Source: Ischnura elegans | Taxonomy: Eukaryota; Arthropoda; Insecta; Odonata; Coenagrionidae | Assembly: GCF_921293095.1 (NCBI RefSeq) | Contig: NC_060251.1 | Span: 60,591,585-60,655,584 of the forward strand | Reading direction: 5' to 3' | Length of the DNA stretch: 64,000 nt | Shown: piece after piece, positions 13,601-28,000 of the stretch | Numbering within the stretch: the stretch's first letter is position 1 | How the letters are laid out: each line of letters opens with the position of its first letter | The notes under the pieces: generated by a model | The model's input: only the letters and a program-made list of their open reading frames with translations | Told to the model about the DNA's origin: nothing | Database searches by the model: none | Translations under genes and position numbers: made by a program

Positions 13601-16600
13601 TCCCTTGAAGCAGCCCAAGAGGAATTATTAGAGGAGCACAAGAAAAGGAAAGACGATGATAAAATTCATGGAGAGGAACTGACGAGCAAAAAGAAATCAC
13701 CCTCTGAATTTGAATTCAAACTGCTAGATTTCCAGAAAACAGAAAGTAAATTTGAAGATAGCATTGAAGAATCTTTGCATGAAGACTCTGCAGGCATGGC
13801 TGAGTACACTTCAGATGGTATTCCAGTGAGAGCGCAAGTTCAGCTTGAGCAGAAGGAAACCATAAAAGCAAGTGTGAAGGAAGTCACTGGCGAAGAGAAG
13901 AGTTTACTGGGCGATGATGATGATAGAATAACCAAGGAACATAGAAAGTCACATAAAGACCTGAGTGCAGAAGAGAGCAAGACATGGGAAAGGACAGCCA
14001 AAGAGCAACATGTGGCTGAGGAAGGGAAGACTATTGGAATGAGCTCTGTGGAGTCAGTGGTCATTGGAGGAGAAGATGCAAGACATACATCAAGTGTCAC
14101 AAAGGAAGAAATTTTTTCACCAGAGAGTACTTCGCGTGATAAAGTAACAGTTGAGAGAGACCACATTGAAGAGAATGTAGCAAAGATGCAAAAGGAAGAG
14201 GCCAAGAAAGAAACTGAGGATGAGAAGGATGGGATGAAAAAGAAGGTGGTTGAAGAAGTTAAAATGATTAAATCCCAGAAAATTTCACACAAGGAAGAAG
14301 CTGAAGAATTTTTGACCGAACAGGAAAAGTCCATGGTTAAGGAGGACAAAGAGGGAATGATTACCATAAAGTCAGAGCAAACGGTCCGACAGACTACAGT
14401 AAAAGAAACAATGGAAGATAGAGTGGTAAAAGAAAGCTCCAAAACTATGACTGTTTCAGAGCAACATGTAATGCTGACTGAAGGCAGTACATCACCTAGC
14501 AGAGATTTAAGCCGTGAATTTAGGAAGGATTATGAGGACAAGAAACGCCAATTTAAAGTAGAAATGGAGCATTTTACTGATGTTGGGATGCCTATGACAG
14601 AGGAAGTATTTTTTGAGGACAGCTCAAAAGTTGTGATGGATAAATATCCTGATACTAAGGTTTTAAAAGATAGATTAGAAGAATCTGCCATGCAGGCTGA
14701 GACTCCTGCAATATCAACTGGAGAACAGACTTCAAGTGAGGATGAGGCAAAAATGAAAGCCAGTCAACCAACTACTCTTCGAGAAAGGAAGGCTTTAGAT
14801 GAGGAATGGGCTGGTAGAACTTCCAGTGAAGATGAAGGCTGGGGTGCTGTAAAGCCCACACCAAAACTTGAGGAATCATCTTCATCATCATCGCTAGCTG
14901 GGAAGCGTCTTCTTGGAATTGTGGGTGATAGTGAAACAGTCCGTTTAGAACGTCCAGATGGCAGCGAAACTACAGTTGTGCTGAGGAGAAGTCGTCCAGA
15001 AAGGCGATCTGATGCTGAGTCTTCTGGATCAGGAGGTATCATTAAAGGTGCAGAAAGAAGATCAGTGGCAGACATAGAGGGGTGGTCAAGCTCTGGTGAA
15101 AGTCACTACCAGTCTTTTGAGCAAACATCCGATAGTGGAAGAACATTCAGCCGCCCTTGCTCATCAGATTTTGAAGGTATCATGGGAATAGGTGGAGCAC
15201 TGGGATTAGGACATGGAACAGCTGGCTCCTCCGAATATGAAACAGCACTTAGTGCATCAGGTGATTACTCAGGTAGGTCCGGGGGGACCACTACTTCCCA
15301 AGATTATAGAACTGCTGTGAGTTCCCTTTCATCTCGCGAATCTATGAAATCCCTTGATTCTGAGAGCTCTGGGAATCTTGCAAGTGTAGAAGTTTCTAGT
15401 GAAGCCTCAGAAACACTGGTACCATCTGCATTAGAACTTGAAAGAGACATGGAAGGATTGGCAGGTACAACAACCTTAGCAATGGATGAAGAGGAAGCAG
15501 CTGCTGGAGCACGGTCTTCATCTTCAGGAAAGGAAAGAAAAGTTATAGAGCCATATGATACCGATATTCCAGCCCATGTTATAATGGGTGAGCCCGCTAA
15601 ATTAAGCGATACCAGGGCAGGTTTACTTCTCGGGCATGAGTCATTATCACTAGAAGAAGATGAAGGGAGTGGAAGTGGTGGAGGTGATGTCCCGGTCGCA
15701 GAGTGTCCCCCTAGTCCTTTTGAGATCATCAGTGAGTCAGAAGTTGCAGAATATCCTGGTGAAGTGTCTGAGCCTGATGATGAAGCTGAACTTCCTGAAC
15801 ATGAAGAGGTTGATGACTCAAGGTTCTCCATTGGTGGCAGTCTGGTTGATACCAAGCCACGTATGAAACGTTCAATTGAGATGACCTTCCATCCAGAACT
15901 AAAACCGATCATGACAGACAGTCAATCTGAAGCTTCAGGCTCAGCAGGTCTTCTAACTGCTGTAGATTCTGCATTTAATTTGAGTGAAGGTCAAACTCCT
16001 GGCAGTGTATCATTAGCATCTTCCTATACTACTGTAGTTGAAGTTCGCAAACACTCTGCAAGCATTGGCGATGCCTCTCACACTACTACTGATTCTGACA
16101 AAATGGATGCTTCTATCACATCAGAACAGCTAAGTGGCCTGACATCATCCATGGCCTCAGAGCACCTCAGTATGGAAGACACTGAGGGTGCATCTGGTTA
16201 TAAGTCCCTACCTGAAGATAGATCAACTTCTGTTGTTGTAGAGAAAGAGACATCTGAGTCAGGAACATCTACTGGTCATCATATAAGAGGTACACCCTCC
16301 TCAGTTACAATAACTACATCATCTGTGGAAAATGAGTTGGGAATACAAAGTGTATGCACTCAGGTGACATCAGAAGTTCATACTGCCACATATGATGTCA
16401 CATTATCAACTGAAAGCCAATCTGTACTACTTGAAAGTCAACCTGATGATGCACAACCAGAAAGTGAGGCAGAAGAAGGAATTGGGACACTTAGTGCAGA
16501 AGAATTTAAGGGGAGGAATGGCCCTACAGAAGTAGATTATACCCCTGAATATGATGACTATGAAGAAAGCAAAAAGAAAACACCCAGAGAGCTAGGTCAT

Positions 16601-19600
16601 AGGAGAGAAAAAAGTACTAGTTTTGTTCCATCAATGATTCCAAGACCAATACGAGGAAGGAGCAAAGAGCCAGCACATTTGGCAACCAAAAGACCTGCAT
16701 CTGAGGCTGCAAAGGTGAAAACAGATGATAAACATCATGAAGAGGGCTCTAGTAAGCCAAAGGAAGTGGGCCAAACTGGTGTAAAAATGGGTCAGAAAAA
16801 AGATCAATCAGAATGTGAAACTGATGACATTTTTGAAACAGAAGAATCATACCACACAGAAGCCGATCAAGGATTTCATCGTGATTTGAGAGAAGGTAGG
16901 ATTGTTAGTGGAGGAATAGAGCATCCTGAGCCAAGCACACGCACATCATCATTAGCAGGGCCATCATTTGAGATAGGAGAAGATGATGATCATGAACCTG
17001 AATTAAAAGAACTTGTAGAAAGCCGACCTCAGTCAACAGCTGAATCATTAGTAAGCAAATCAGACTCAGAGGGACAGCGTCCTTTTTCTTCTGAAATGGG
17101 ATTTTCTGATGACAGACCCGATTCTGAACTTACAGAACTTCTGAAACAGTTTTCTGATGGAAGTGGGAAAGATCTGCTAGAGGAAGAAGATGAAGGCAAA
17201 GATGATATTGAAGATCCTATTGAGAGGCCACGATCCCCAGAACCTCCTATTGATTTTTCTGATGACTATGTAGTCAAATTGGAAGATGATGATGCATCTT
17301 CTGAAACCCAGCCCAGTATTGCAGAAAGAGATATCGATCACACTCAATCAGCATCTTCTTTGAAGAGAATCTCTGGCATGTCTGAACATAAAGTTGAACA
17401 GGAAACCCTCTCTGAACTCACTAAAACTTTGGAAAAGACACCTGTTAGGCCCATGTCGCCAACTTCTCCTACTCATGCCTACCCATCTGCAATGTCCCCA
17501 GAGGAAGATGATATGGCAGAAGCAGAGGCTGCTTTTCAAATGGTCCCAAGGGTAACTCCAACATTGCCAGCATCACTCCCAGCTACCATTTTAGAATCTG
17601 AGGAAGAGGTCCCTGAAAAGATGACTCAAATCAAACCCATTTCCAAAGCAGTTGCAGCAGTAATGGCATCTGACATTCCTGACATAACTGTGACAGAACA
17701 TATGACCCCTAAAGATAAAGATTATGACGAATTTACCTATCCTGAAACATCAAAGGCAGTAACAGAGCCAGTAGAAGTAACAGACGATGTTGATGTTGTT
17801 GGAAAAACATCCACACCACAAACCCCTGCTTCTGTCTCCAGCCATGCCTCTGAAAGATCCTCTGAAAACACCGACACAGACCAAGGTCAGGAGTATGTCC
17901 TTGGAGAAGCAGATGGCGATGCCATCTACGAGGAACCTGAGGAACCAGAGGAGTTGACATCATCAGTGGCTTCCATTGTTGCTGTCCCCGCGCCAGGTAG
18001 GTTGGACGGGGAATCCACAGGACGAAAGGGGAAAGCTGATCTGCATGAAGTTCAGGAAATTCCCTCTACCACATCCTTACCTGGGTCCCCAACTAGTGAT
18101 TCATTTGAAATGATTGAGAAGTCTGAGCTTCCTCCAACGGATGCACCTGATGCTTATGTGTATGTGGAAGAAGTAGCCAATGATGCCTCTGAAGAGTTGC
18201 AGTTCCTTCAAGATACTTCAGGAAAAGAGGAAGATGATGAGGAGGGAGATGATCTTTTGGTCTCATCACCTCCTCCACCAACCATTCGAATGACTCAAAT
18301 TAAGTATTATCCAGCTGATCAATCAGCAGAAGGTGGATATCATTTTGATCCTGATGCTCCTGAAACTGCTGGAGCAATACATCATGGATTTGTTGAAGGA
18401 GATCTAACTGCTAGATATGATTATGGAATGTCATTCGAAAGATCTGGTGCTCCTGGTGGCTATGGTGTTGAAGTAGAGGCAGAGTATGATCAAGAAGTAG
18501 AAGCTGGGAAGAAGTGGATAGAAATGCAATTCCAAGGTGAACTAATGTCATCTGCTCCAGTGGGCCTCATACCTGGTATGCCTGGATATGGATATGAGAT
18601 GGACTTTGAAAGAGGAGGCCCACTGGAAGATATTGAAGAAAGACGAGAGGAGGAGGAGCAAAATGATGGCACAGCCAGCAGTAGTAAAGTTGGAAGTCTA
18701 GGAAGTTGCAAAGAATCACTGAGTTCAACACCAGAGTATGATGTGCTAGCAGGAAAGAAGTTTTTCACCAGAAGTGGGGAGCATGATGACATATCAATGT
18801 CCTCATTGCAGGAGTTTGAGCGACTTGAAAGGGAAATTGTGACTTCTGGCAGTGCAGGAAGTGTGGGAAGCACAGGCTCTGATCCAAGAAGAACATCTTT
18901 AGGATCTCAGGATTCTCTAAATGGAGGCACAGGAAGGAAAATACCATCTGGTAGAAATGGCCATGGAGACGATATTTCACTGAGCTCTCTACAAGAGTTT
19001 GAACGCTTGGAATCAGCTTGCATTGAAGCAGCAAAAATAGAGACACGTGCTCGGCAGGAGGAAGCTGCCCTGCTATCTGAAATTGAGGAGGGACACGAGA
19101 GCCAGGTGTCGGAGTCAGAGTCATGTGAGACAATAAGTGAAACTGGTGGAGCACATGCTGATGATACCCATGGGAACAATTCTGACTCAGATGATTATGA
19201 GAAGAGGATGTTTGAAATTGATGAAATAATACGCCAAGCTCAGTCTAATGTTGAAAAATTTGAAAAAGATTCATCTGGTGTTGAAAGAAAGCAAACCAAG
19301 GTACCTTCAAAAGGTACAAGTGATATTCTTACAGAAACTCGCCTTCCTCTTAGAGATAGGGGGGCAATTCCTAAACCAAGTACATTTTCTAGCCAAAGCA
19401 CACCATCTGGATCCCATCAATATCAACCTAGGTCTAGTATTTCAGAATACTCTGAAGCTGTGGTTTCAGATTTGAATATGGAGGCTTTGTATCCTCAGTT
19501 TTCAGAACAAGATGCCGAGCAAGAAGATCAGGATCGCTTCTTGCCTCACGTTGCAGAAGTAGCTGCTGCGGCTGCAGCTTCTCTTGCTACTGCCACAGTT

Positions 19601-21167
19601 GCTCCTCATGCACATCATGCTGTGGCATCACGAACTATGAGTGCTGGGTCTGCCCATTCCACTACCACACAGTTTGATATGGAATCACTTAAGGAACGTC
19701 GATTAGAAGACTATGATGATGAGGACTCTTTGATGGAAAGTGATGCTGCGTTGGCAGATGATGTAATGCAGGGAAGTACAGATTCAATTGAGCCTAAGAC
19801 TGTTATATCTGATAGAGGTCCTGCTAGATATCCAGATCCACTGCAGACCTCCACTGACTCTTTAGATCTCAGAACTACTCGATCTGGTGATACTATGACC
19901 ACTAGTGCAGATTCAATAGAATTTCAAGCAGTAGCAGCAAGTAATATGGTAGCTAGTACAGATTCATTAGAATTAGATCAAAACTTTTTAAAGTCTCAAA
20001 TGGCTGATGATCGTAAGGATGCTATGACAACAAGTGCAGACTCCATTGAAGAGGAGGCATCGAGTCATGTAGGTGGTACTGGTCGAAGTCTGCCAATCCA
20101 TGATCATAGCAGCTCAAGTGGGAGAGAAGGTGACTTAAGTTCTTCCGGAAAGGAAGATAGTGGTGGCATGGGAATAGTTCCACCAATGGGGGGACGGCCT
20201 GTTCGGGGAAGTGATCCCCCAGATGAAGTTCGCCAAGATCCAATGGTGTGTAGTACAGACTCCCTTGAACCCAGCAGTTCCACAGCAACACACGCTACTT
20301 ATCAATATGAAACCGATTCTGTCATGTCATCTAGTTTCACTAGTGGTGGTTCAGCCACCATGGTGTCCAGTACAGACACATTGGATCCTGAAGCAATTGC
20401 AGCAGCAGCTGCATCATTAGTTTCAAGAGGTCCTCAGTCACCATCATATGGAGCATCAAGCACTCTTTCGTCTGTGCTTTTTGATGACAGGTATGAGGGA
20501 GAAAGTTCCCACCTCACTGGAGAAGGTGATTCTCTCATAGGTGAGGAGGGTGCCATAGGTTTTGTAACTGATGTCAAGGGAGGTGCCACAGCATATGTGA
20601 CAGAAGTGATTGAGCCAGTATCAGGTGAAGAGGGAGAAGCTTCAGGCTTTTCTCACGTCGTGCATCGATCAGTAAGACTTCCTCCAACAATTCAGCATGT
20701 CACATTTTCTGGTCCTGACGCAGAATCACAGCTGAGGTCATATGTTCAACAATTTGCCCCAGGGAAAGAGGAACATGAATCTGAGGAAACTGATGAGTTT
20801 GGAAATGTCCATGTCACAAGAGTAGTGCAGAAGCGATTTGTTCTCGGTCCAGAGGACTTGGCTGGTCTGGATGAAACAGTTTTATTGGCAAAATCAGCGA
20901 AAGAAGGGGGAGCAGTTAGACAAAGTGCCGCACATTCCACCCAGCTCAGTTCTGATGAGGTAATGAAAAAACTAATAGCCAAAGGAGCAGATGCACCTCT
21001 AACTGCTGACTCAACTCGTATGACACAGAAGACAGTAGTTACTCACATGACTGTTGGACATGAAATTCCACCAAAATCCCTTCCTTTAGCCCCAGGTCTG
21101 CCTTCTTCCCAGGAACCTTCTGACTCTTACTCTATTTCCCGGCCAGGATTAACTTCCTCTTTAGCAG
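10626..21167 (+). CDS. Giant ankyrin-like gene, 10.5-kb exon G
   Basis: One uninterrupted exon of 10,542 bp (3,514 codons) makes up about two thirds of the visible protein. The acceptor CTCTCTAATTCTAG at 10625 keeps phase 1; the donor GTAGAG is at 21168. It starts ESRLLTDGDHTERIKE. The first 1,400 residues are acidic with Lys/Glu-rich helical stretches (for example MTEEEARKIAEEVVDAIEEK, about 13125). The middle is Ser/Thr/Gly-rich (DSESSGNLASVEVSSEAS, about 15355). Two copies of a DDIS(M/L)SSLQEFERLE motif lie at about 18785 and 18970, and seven STDSLE/TSADSIE-type units lie at 19770-20395. No globular domain is apparent. Size and composition match the giant exon of neuronal ankyrins, which spaces microtubules and shapes axons and synapses in flies and vertebrates. 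Naming it Ank2-like rests on that and on recollection of family style, not on a search. A futsch/MAP1B-type protein is the main alternative. Confidence 0.82.
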
Positions 21168-22007
21168 GTAGAGGGCCACTCATTTCCATCATCGTAACAT
21201 CAAACACCCTCTTCACTTTCTCCTGTTATTGTTTTGTGTTTGTACTTCTGTTGTTGTTTGGTTGACTTGGATGTATGGTTATGATTTTTTTATGTTCTTG
21301 TTATGTTTTGTGATTAATTTGGTTTGAAATTTTCATAGTACAGTTCACCTTTATATCAGTATGCCCAGACTTTGATTTCTGCTTTATTTCCAGTATTTTA
21401 TGGTGGGGGACAACTATTTATTAGATAATTGTTTAATTTTGTTCTGTTTTTATTCTTCACTTTTTCACTATTTTTTCAATGAATTCAATTTGATTTTATT
21501 GGTGCATGTACTGCATGAACAATCTGAGTACAAATCATAGTTTTGATGAAAATAAGATTGATGCTTTACACTGGGAATAAGTAATGATTAAAATATGCTA
21601 CAAATTTTTGTTGAATAGTGGCCCAAAATATAGAGTAACATCATCATTTACAACAATCATTAGCTAACTTTTAACTGTAAAAAGAATAATTTGCCACCAA
21701 TAATGATTGATTTTGATTGCAAGTAGTCAAATTATTTCATGGGTTCAATTGATACCTCCTTTTTATTTACTACATAAATGATTGATTGTTTTCATGTAGA
21801 GAGAGAAAAAATGATTCATCGGTAATCCAGCATTTTTCCCTCCTTGCCTTGAGAAATCCGTTTAAAAAGTTTCAATAAGTAGTGAGTGAGTGTGAGGTGT
21901 GCGTGTGGTGGTTATCTTGCCCATCTGATGGGCGTTGTCTAAATTACTAATAGTCACACTCTCTCTTTTCTCTCTCTCTCTCTCTCTTTCCTCTCTATTC
22001 TGCTCAG

Positions 22008-22076
22008 GCGAGACAGGAGGAGCGGAACACATGACCCAGGAGGATGCACCCGCAACATATTCCACAACAATGCGAG
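22008..22076 (+). CDS. Giant ankyrin-like gene, small exon H
   Basis: This 69-bp exon (23 codons) is preceded by an unusually long pure pyrimidine tract (CT repeats, about 21956-22005) ending in CAG, and followed by a weak GTTAAT donor. It is phase 1 on both sides. The translation across junctions is open and reads GETGGAEHMTQEDAPATYST. The strong acceptor and weak donor suggest regulated inclusion. Confidence 0.6.
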
Positions 22077-25000
22077 GTTAATAATTCAGCAAAAAAAATT
22101 TTCTTTTCTCCTCACTCTCCGTGTGTCGTTTATGGAATGTCCTGTTCAGTTCTTCTGTTTGTGTACTTTTCTTTTTTTTTGAATGCTTGGCATATAAACT
22201 TACAGATATATGTGTGTGCGTATGTGTATATATGTATGTACCCAAACTGAACATATATATATACATGTACATCCATATATGTGACAAAAACAAGCTTCCC
22301 TCGTGAGCCGTTGGCAGTATATGAAGAGGATTCTTGATAAGTCTTATTTAAGTGCAAGCAGTGCACAAGTTTGCTATTTGTCGTAGTATTGATGTGATCA
22401 TAAATCAAGCTGAGTAGGGATTGGCACACTTAAATTCATTAATGTGTGAATGTGGTTGTAGCACTATTAATTATCAAAAGGTAGAGACTGATTGTGAGCG
22501 TGCTTGTTTGAGAGAATGGATGACTCTTGCGTAGATGATGGTTCTTTCTCCTAATATTTACTATTGATGAAATATTGCTACAGAAAAGATATGGAATGTG
22601 AATCTTCTTCCCTTATGTTGCCTACTTTAGCTTTCAACTGTCCTTGAGAATGGTGCCACATTTCCAAGAATAGCTTCCTCATCTTTCCATGCTTAAATGG
22701 TTTCATCCAATCCTTATAGATTCTCTGTGCGAGGATAAAGTTGTGTGTTCCGTATGTGTATGCTAAGGCTCATATGTACACGCACACCACTTAACCGCAC
22801 ATGTATTCCATGGTTCTTAAAAAAATCATCAAAATCACATTGCCATTGTGTCCCATCACAAATATCTTTACATTTTTAATCTATACTTCTCTCCCCTAGG
22901 GCCTCATCAATGGTTACATTATTTTCATTATAATTTACAAGCCACTTAAGGAAATTTGGAAGTGTATGAACAAGAAAGGGTGCACAGATTCAAGGATTTG
23001 TCAGGAAGAGACTCAAGTTGAGAATTCTAAAAATTGTGAAGGCTACCCCACGCTTTGATGCTTCTTTTCATTCCAGTTTAGCAATGAGGGTTTCTCATCA
23101 TTGTTTGTGCTCTACACAGATCTTTTGAATATGGATCCATTGGTGCTAATGTTGACAGTAATAACAGCAAGTAGCTGAAATATCTGCAACATTGAGAGGA
23201 TTATTAGTAATGCTGTAACAACTTTCGGTTGAAAGGAAATGATTTGCTCCTGTTGCTTTGCATATTTGATTCATAAATGCTTTAATATTTTCTGCTTGGG
23301 CTTTCTTTGTGCTATGCATGTTAAAGTTGCTTAATGAATGAATAATTTAATTTTTATCTTTTATTTTATTTTAAATGACTATAAGCAATATTTTTTTCCT
23401 ATATTTAATTGCACCAGACTGAGTTAATTATGCCACCATGTGCTATGTGTATGCATGTTTTGCTACATCTATGATATTTTATCCTAATTATGGCCTATAT
23501 CCTAGTAAATTAAAGGTTCTAATACACTGTGGATTATAATTTAAGCATTTGTTGTAATATTATTTCTCATTTCAGATCTATTAATTACTTCATTTCATAA
23601 GTTTGTTTAAAATCTGCACAAGGATAATAAACAGTCACATTCCAGCATCAGTATTGTAGTGATTAACATTTTTTTCTGTGTACTTTTCCTTTAATGACAT
23701 GCTAGAAGTTATGCAATAATTTACCAGGGTGCCCTTTTGATAGCAATTCACTAGTTTTAATACACCTCTAGCTTAAATTTTACACCATTTTATTATGATT
23801 TTTAAGCAAAAAAATTTGAATATTGATTTATTACATGTTTTTAAGGGAATATATTGGCATATCTAAACCTTGGAATTACCCATTTAACTGTAGACATATG
23901 CTCATCATTTTTGTGGGTAATGATGCTTGCCTTTAATTTTTGTTATAATTATTGATCAGTGTGTATGTGGAACTATGTTTCTTGATTTCAAACTTTATAA
24001 CTTCTTTCATTTGATTCCTACCTTCTAGTAAAATTATAATGATGCTTTTGTCCATAGATGGAGACTATGGAGAAGACATGGCTAATGAAAAGTTATATTC
24101 CATGAATTTTTGTGGAAATCTTTTTCATTTGGCTCATTTATTTTTAAATCTACTTCAATCTTATTTCATATTTTTATTTAAAGTGATTAATACGGGCTAT
24201 TAAATTACTTAACGGTAGCCAGAAAAATTCTTAAATACTGCCAATTCTTAAATAAAAATAACACTGAAGAATTTTAGTGCACGTGAATATCTCTCTGAGA
24301 TATATCTCTCTGAGATATATCTCTCTGAAAAATAATATAGATTCACAAAAGAAAACTAACAATAGTGTAGTTTCCTAGTATATGTCACATATAAAGCAAA
24401 TTCGTGAATACACATAAAAATTTCACATCCATACAGTGATTTGGAACCAAAAATTAAAATGAATTATAGCATAATAATAGTGGTTAATGCTGCCTAATAT
24501 GTATTATGCAGCTGATAAGTCATCAGAATAGACTTCAGGAAGTCTTTATTTGGCTTTAAGTCCTCCACTTTTAGAAGATACTGGTACAAATATTTTTACA
24601 GTCAGTATAACTCAGACAGATATCCAAAATATGGCGCTACTGATGTCAATTGCTGCATGCTAGTCTTTGTTCTGGCATACATTGACATCAGCCTGGTTAC
24701 ATCCATCTCAAATTGACTCACTTACTATGGCTGACTTACATGAAGTTACAATGACTGATAGTTTCACTTTACTTGATGATAAACTGATGTCAGTTCCCCT
24801 CAGCTGACTCAAAATTTTTCATTTTTGAGGTATCAAGCTTATGAAATTACCAATTCATACTAGTAACAGGAAAAAAATTAAAATGCTCTTTACTTAATTT
24901 TAAGGTCTCCAAATCATAATGTTAGATTCTGGGTCTTAAAAAATGCCCTTTAAGTTAGGATATAGCTTGAGAATATCTAATTGCAATACTTAAAAAATAG

Positions 25001-28000
25001 ATTTCTGCATAAATTAACCATAAGCATTAGAACAAGCTAAATCACAAGGATACTTGCCTTTCAAATAAGGTGAAAATTATTTTGAATAAATTTACAGGAT
25101 TCTGTCCATCTCATTCCAAGCCGTCAGCCTTATAGCTTGCAATCATTACTTACTAAATGAAAGCACAGTGTTCATGAATTAATATCTGGTCACCATCTGG
25201 AACATAATGAAGAGAGCATTATAACAAAGAAATTAAAGAACACCAGAGAATGCTCCAAACTGTGAATTAATTATTCAAATGGTACACTTGAATTATGCCT
25301 GTTGAGTTTAATCCACTTAAGGCCAGTACATATTACCGCAAAGGTTGTATCCAAATTCAGTACCAATGAGAGCACACATGGAAAAGTACCTACACATACT
25401 ACTGAATTTTTCGTTGCCTCCTCAGCATTAGGAGTAATAGCCACTTTATTACTACTTATGAGAAGAGACTTACATGGCTACAGACTCAACTGCTGTGGCT
25501 TCAAATAGGAACGAAAGCCGATATAGTCTTTTCACTAGTGCTCTCTGAGTCAAAATATATAAAAGTTGCTGATAGATCAGGGAAAGGAACTGGCCCTTGG
25601 TTCTCAGTGTAGGTAATTCACAAGCCTATTGCTTAAAAAGTTTTGCATTGAAGGTATTCTCCACCTTCAGCCAGCAAATCAACTACTATTGGATTGAAAT
25701 CCTGGTTCTTGAATGCTTTAGTGAAAACACACGAAATAATAGTTCTCTTAATTCACTCTAGTATTCCCAGTACATTAGGATTGCTTTTTTCAACTTTAAC
25801 CCTTACACGGAAGCTTCAGCAAAATTCAGTCCTCCAATTTCTGCATTTATGTGGTGCTGAGACCAAACTTTAGGTTGCATTTTTGAAAAGCATTTCCGTA
25901 AAATATAGTGATCGATAGGGGAGACATATTTTTTTAACGTTTTGTTTAGACCTCATAGTATTTTGACCGCCATAATTAATACTTCACCATCTTCATCCTT
26001 TCATCATTCCCAATCCAACATTCTTTGGTGCAGAAATGCTATTGAATTTTATGTTGATTAGTTGCGTTGAAATTTAATGTGTATGTACCCATCAACTGAA
26101 AAATGAAATGAATGATTAAATCCTTGTGCTTATTCCTGAACAGTGATTATTCTATTTGAAAAGGGCATCACATCAATATTGATCAGAACAAAAAGTAAAA
26201 TATCGTGTCATCAAGGTTTAGCCAATAGGTTTTAGGGATAATACCTTGTTAAATTATATAAATTCCATTTTAATGTTTATTTAAACCCACAAAAACTTTT
26301 TCTCAATTGCGATAAATAATTTTCCATTTCTCATTGCAATGCCTGGTCATATAATATGTTTAATAAGGCATAGTTTGAAGGCCTCAGTTGTGGCAGGGTA
26401 AAGTCCTCGCCTGCCAAACACGAGGTCATGGGTTCGAGTCCCACCTGGATAAGTTTCTCTAACTAGGGTATGATTGATTGTGTACATGTAATTGTTGTTT
26501 AATTTGTTGAATACACCAATATAAAGTGGCCAATATGAGCTGTATTTGGTGGTTTGGAAATACAGTTTTAAAAAAGTAAAAAAATAAATTCAATAGCCAA
26601 TATTAATGGCTTTAAAATTGAAAGAAGTCATTTCAAGCAATATGAATATCATCTAGAGTTACTGTTTTCTAATATCAGTACATGTGTAGTAACTTCCAAC
26701 TCATCATTTGTAAAGTAAAGGAATTAAACAGCTTCAACTACTTGATAATGTGAGGTTACAGCATAATCCTTCTTGCCATGCATCACCTCTTGCTTTGAAT
26801 GCAGTATTTTTGTAGAATTTGGCTTTGGTCTTTCTTTACATGTCAGTGATTTGTATTTCATAGAAGGCAGTGGATCACACCCATCATGTCTAGAAACATC
26901 TGTAGAATGTCGAGGGTATTGAATGTCCACCATGTAAAACAAGGGTTTTCAGAATTTTGAAAAATATACACATCAGAATTAGGTTTTGAAGTTGTTCTGA
27001 GCTGTGAAATTCCTATGGTAACTCTATGTTTCCAATCAAAGTCTTCAACATATTTTGCATAAAATTTTTGGTAAAAGCCTCAAAATCAAAAAAAAGTTAC
27101 CAGAAATTTTACTAATTCTAATGACTGATCTCTTTTGAAACTCCAAATGAGTTATGCAAAATTAGAGGTGATTTGCTGTTTGCTCAAGCTATACCTTACG
27201 GTAACATTCCCTCTTTCGCTTCCTTTCAATTCTGCTCTGGTGAGTAGCATGGTTGCCATTTCATCCAAAATAAATAACTGTCCAAAACTTTTCTATTTTA
27301 TTAACACTCATTATTATAGTAGCAGAATTTCAGTTGAAACATCAGAAATGGTCCTAGTATTACTTTAGTGGCTTCATCCAGTACTGGAATTAGTGCTTTT
27401 AGTCATTAAAATATTGTTATTTCTATGACTTTCACATTAATTTTTCAGCCATGGAAGTTGGTTAAGATTAATAACTAAAAGTTGAAGCTTGGTAAGGGTC
27501 TTTGATATGGATTGGGACTATTAGATAAGATATTTCAGGATTTTTGCATACCCATGAAAATGTTTATTATTAATTAGTTTAACATGTGCAATTATTTTTA
27601 TCTTTCTGAGGTGAATTACTCTGCTGGAAATACAAAATTATTGGTTCATATATGTGATAAATATCAGGGGAAATTTATTGGTAAGGAATAGCATGTAGTT
27701 AAAACATGAGTTCTTTGAGAGTTTTCAGTAAAATGTGGCTATCCTGCATATACTATTAAGATACTTCCAATTTGATAGTACATAGGTATGTGCATTTCCA
27801 AGGATTCCCTCCACACTCATCAAATTTAGGGCATAAAGTGATATTAAAAAAAAATGCTGTGGGGCTATGTGTTAATTAATTCGAAAAGGGTGCTTACATG
27901 TTTGCATACTGATTATGCTGAGTGGTCTTCTATAAATTCCTCAAAAATCATGAATAAATCTTTAAATCCAAAGCTTTTCCTGCACAAGACCCCTTTGGGA

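Noticed and set aside
11014..20982. Many minus-strand frames opposite the giant exon, up to 202 codons
   Set aside because: Antisense shadows caused by the Ser/Glu codon bias of the plus-strand exon.
21168..21265. Hydrophobic C-terminal end of the giant exon frame (LFTFSCYCFVFVLLLLFG) as a membrane anchor
   Set aside because: It lies after a GTAGAG donor and is T-rich intron; splicing at 21167 joins in frame to exon H.
22044..22429. Open frames across the TG/TA microsatellite
   Set aside because: Low-complexity repeat translation in an intron.
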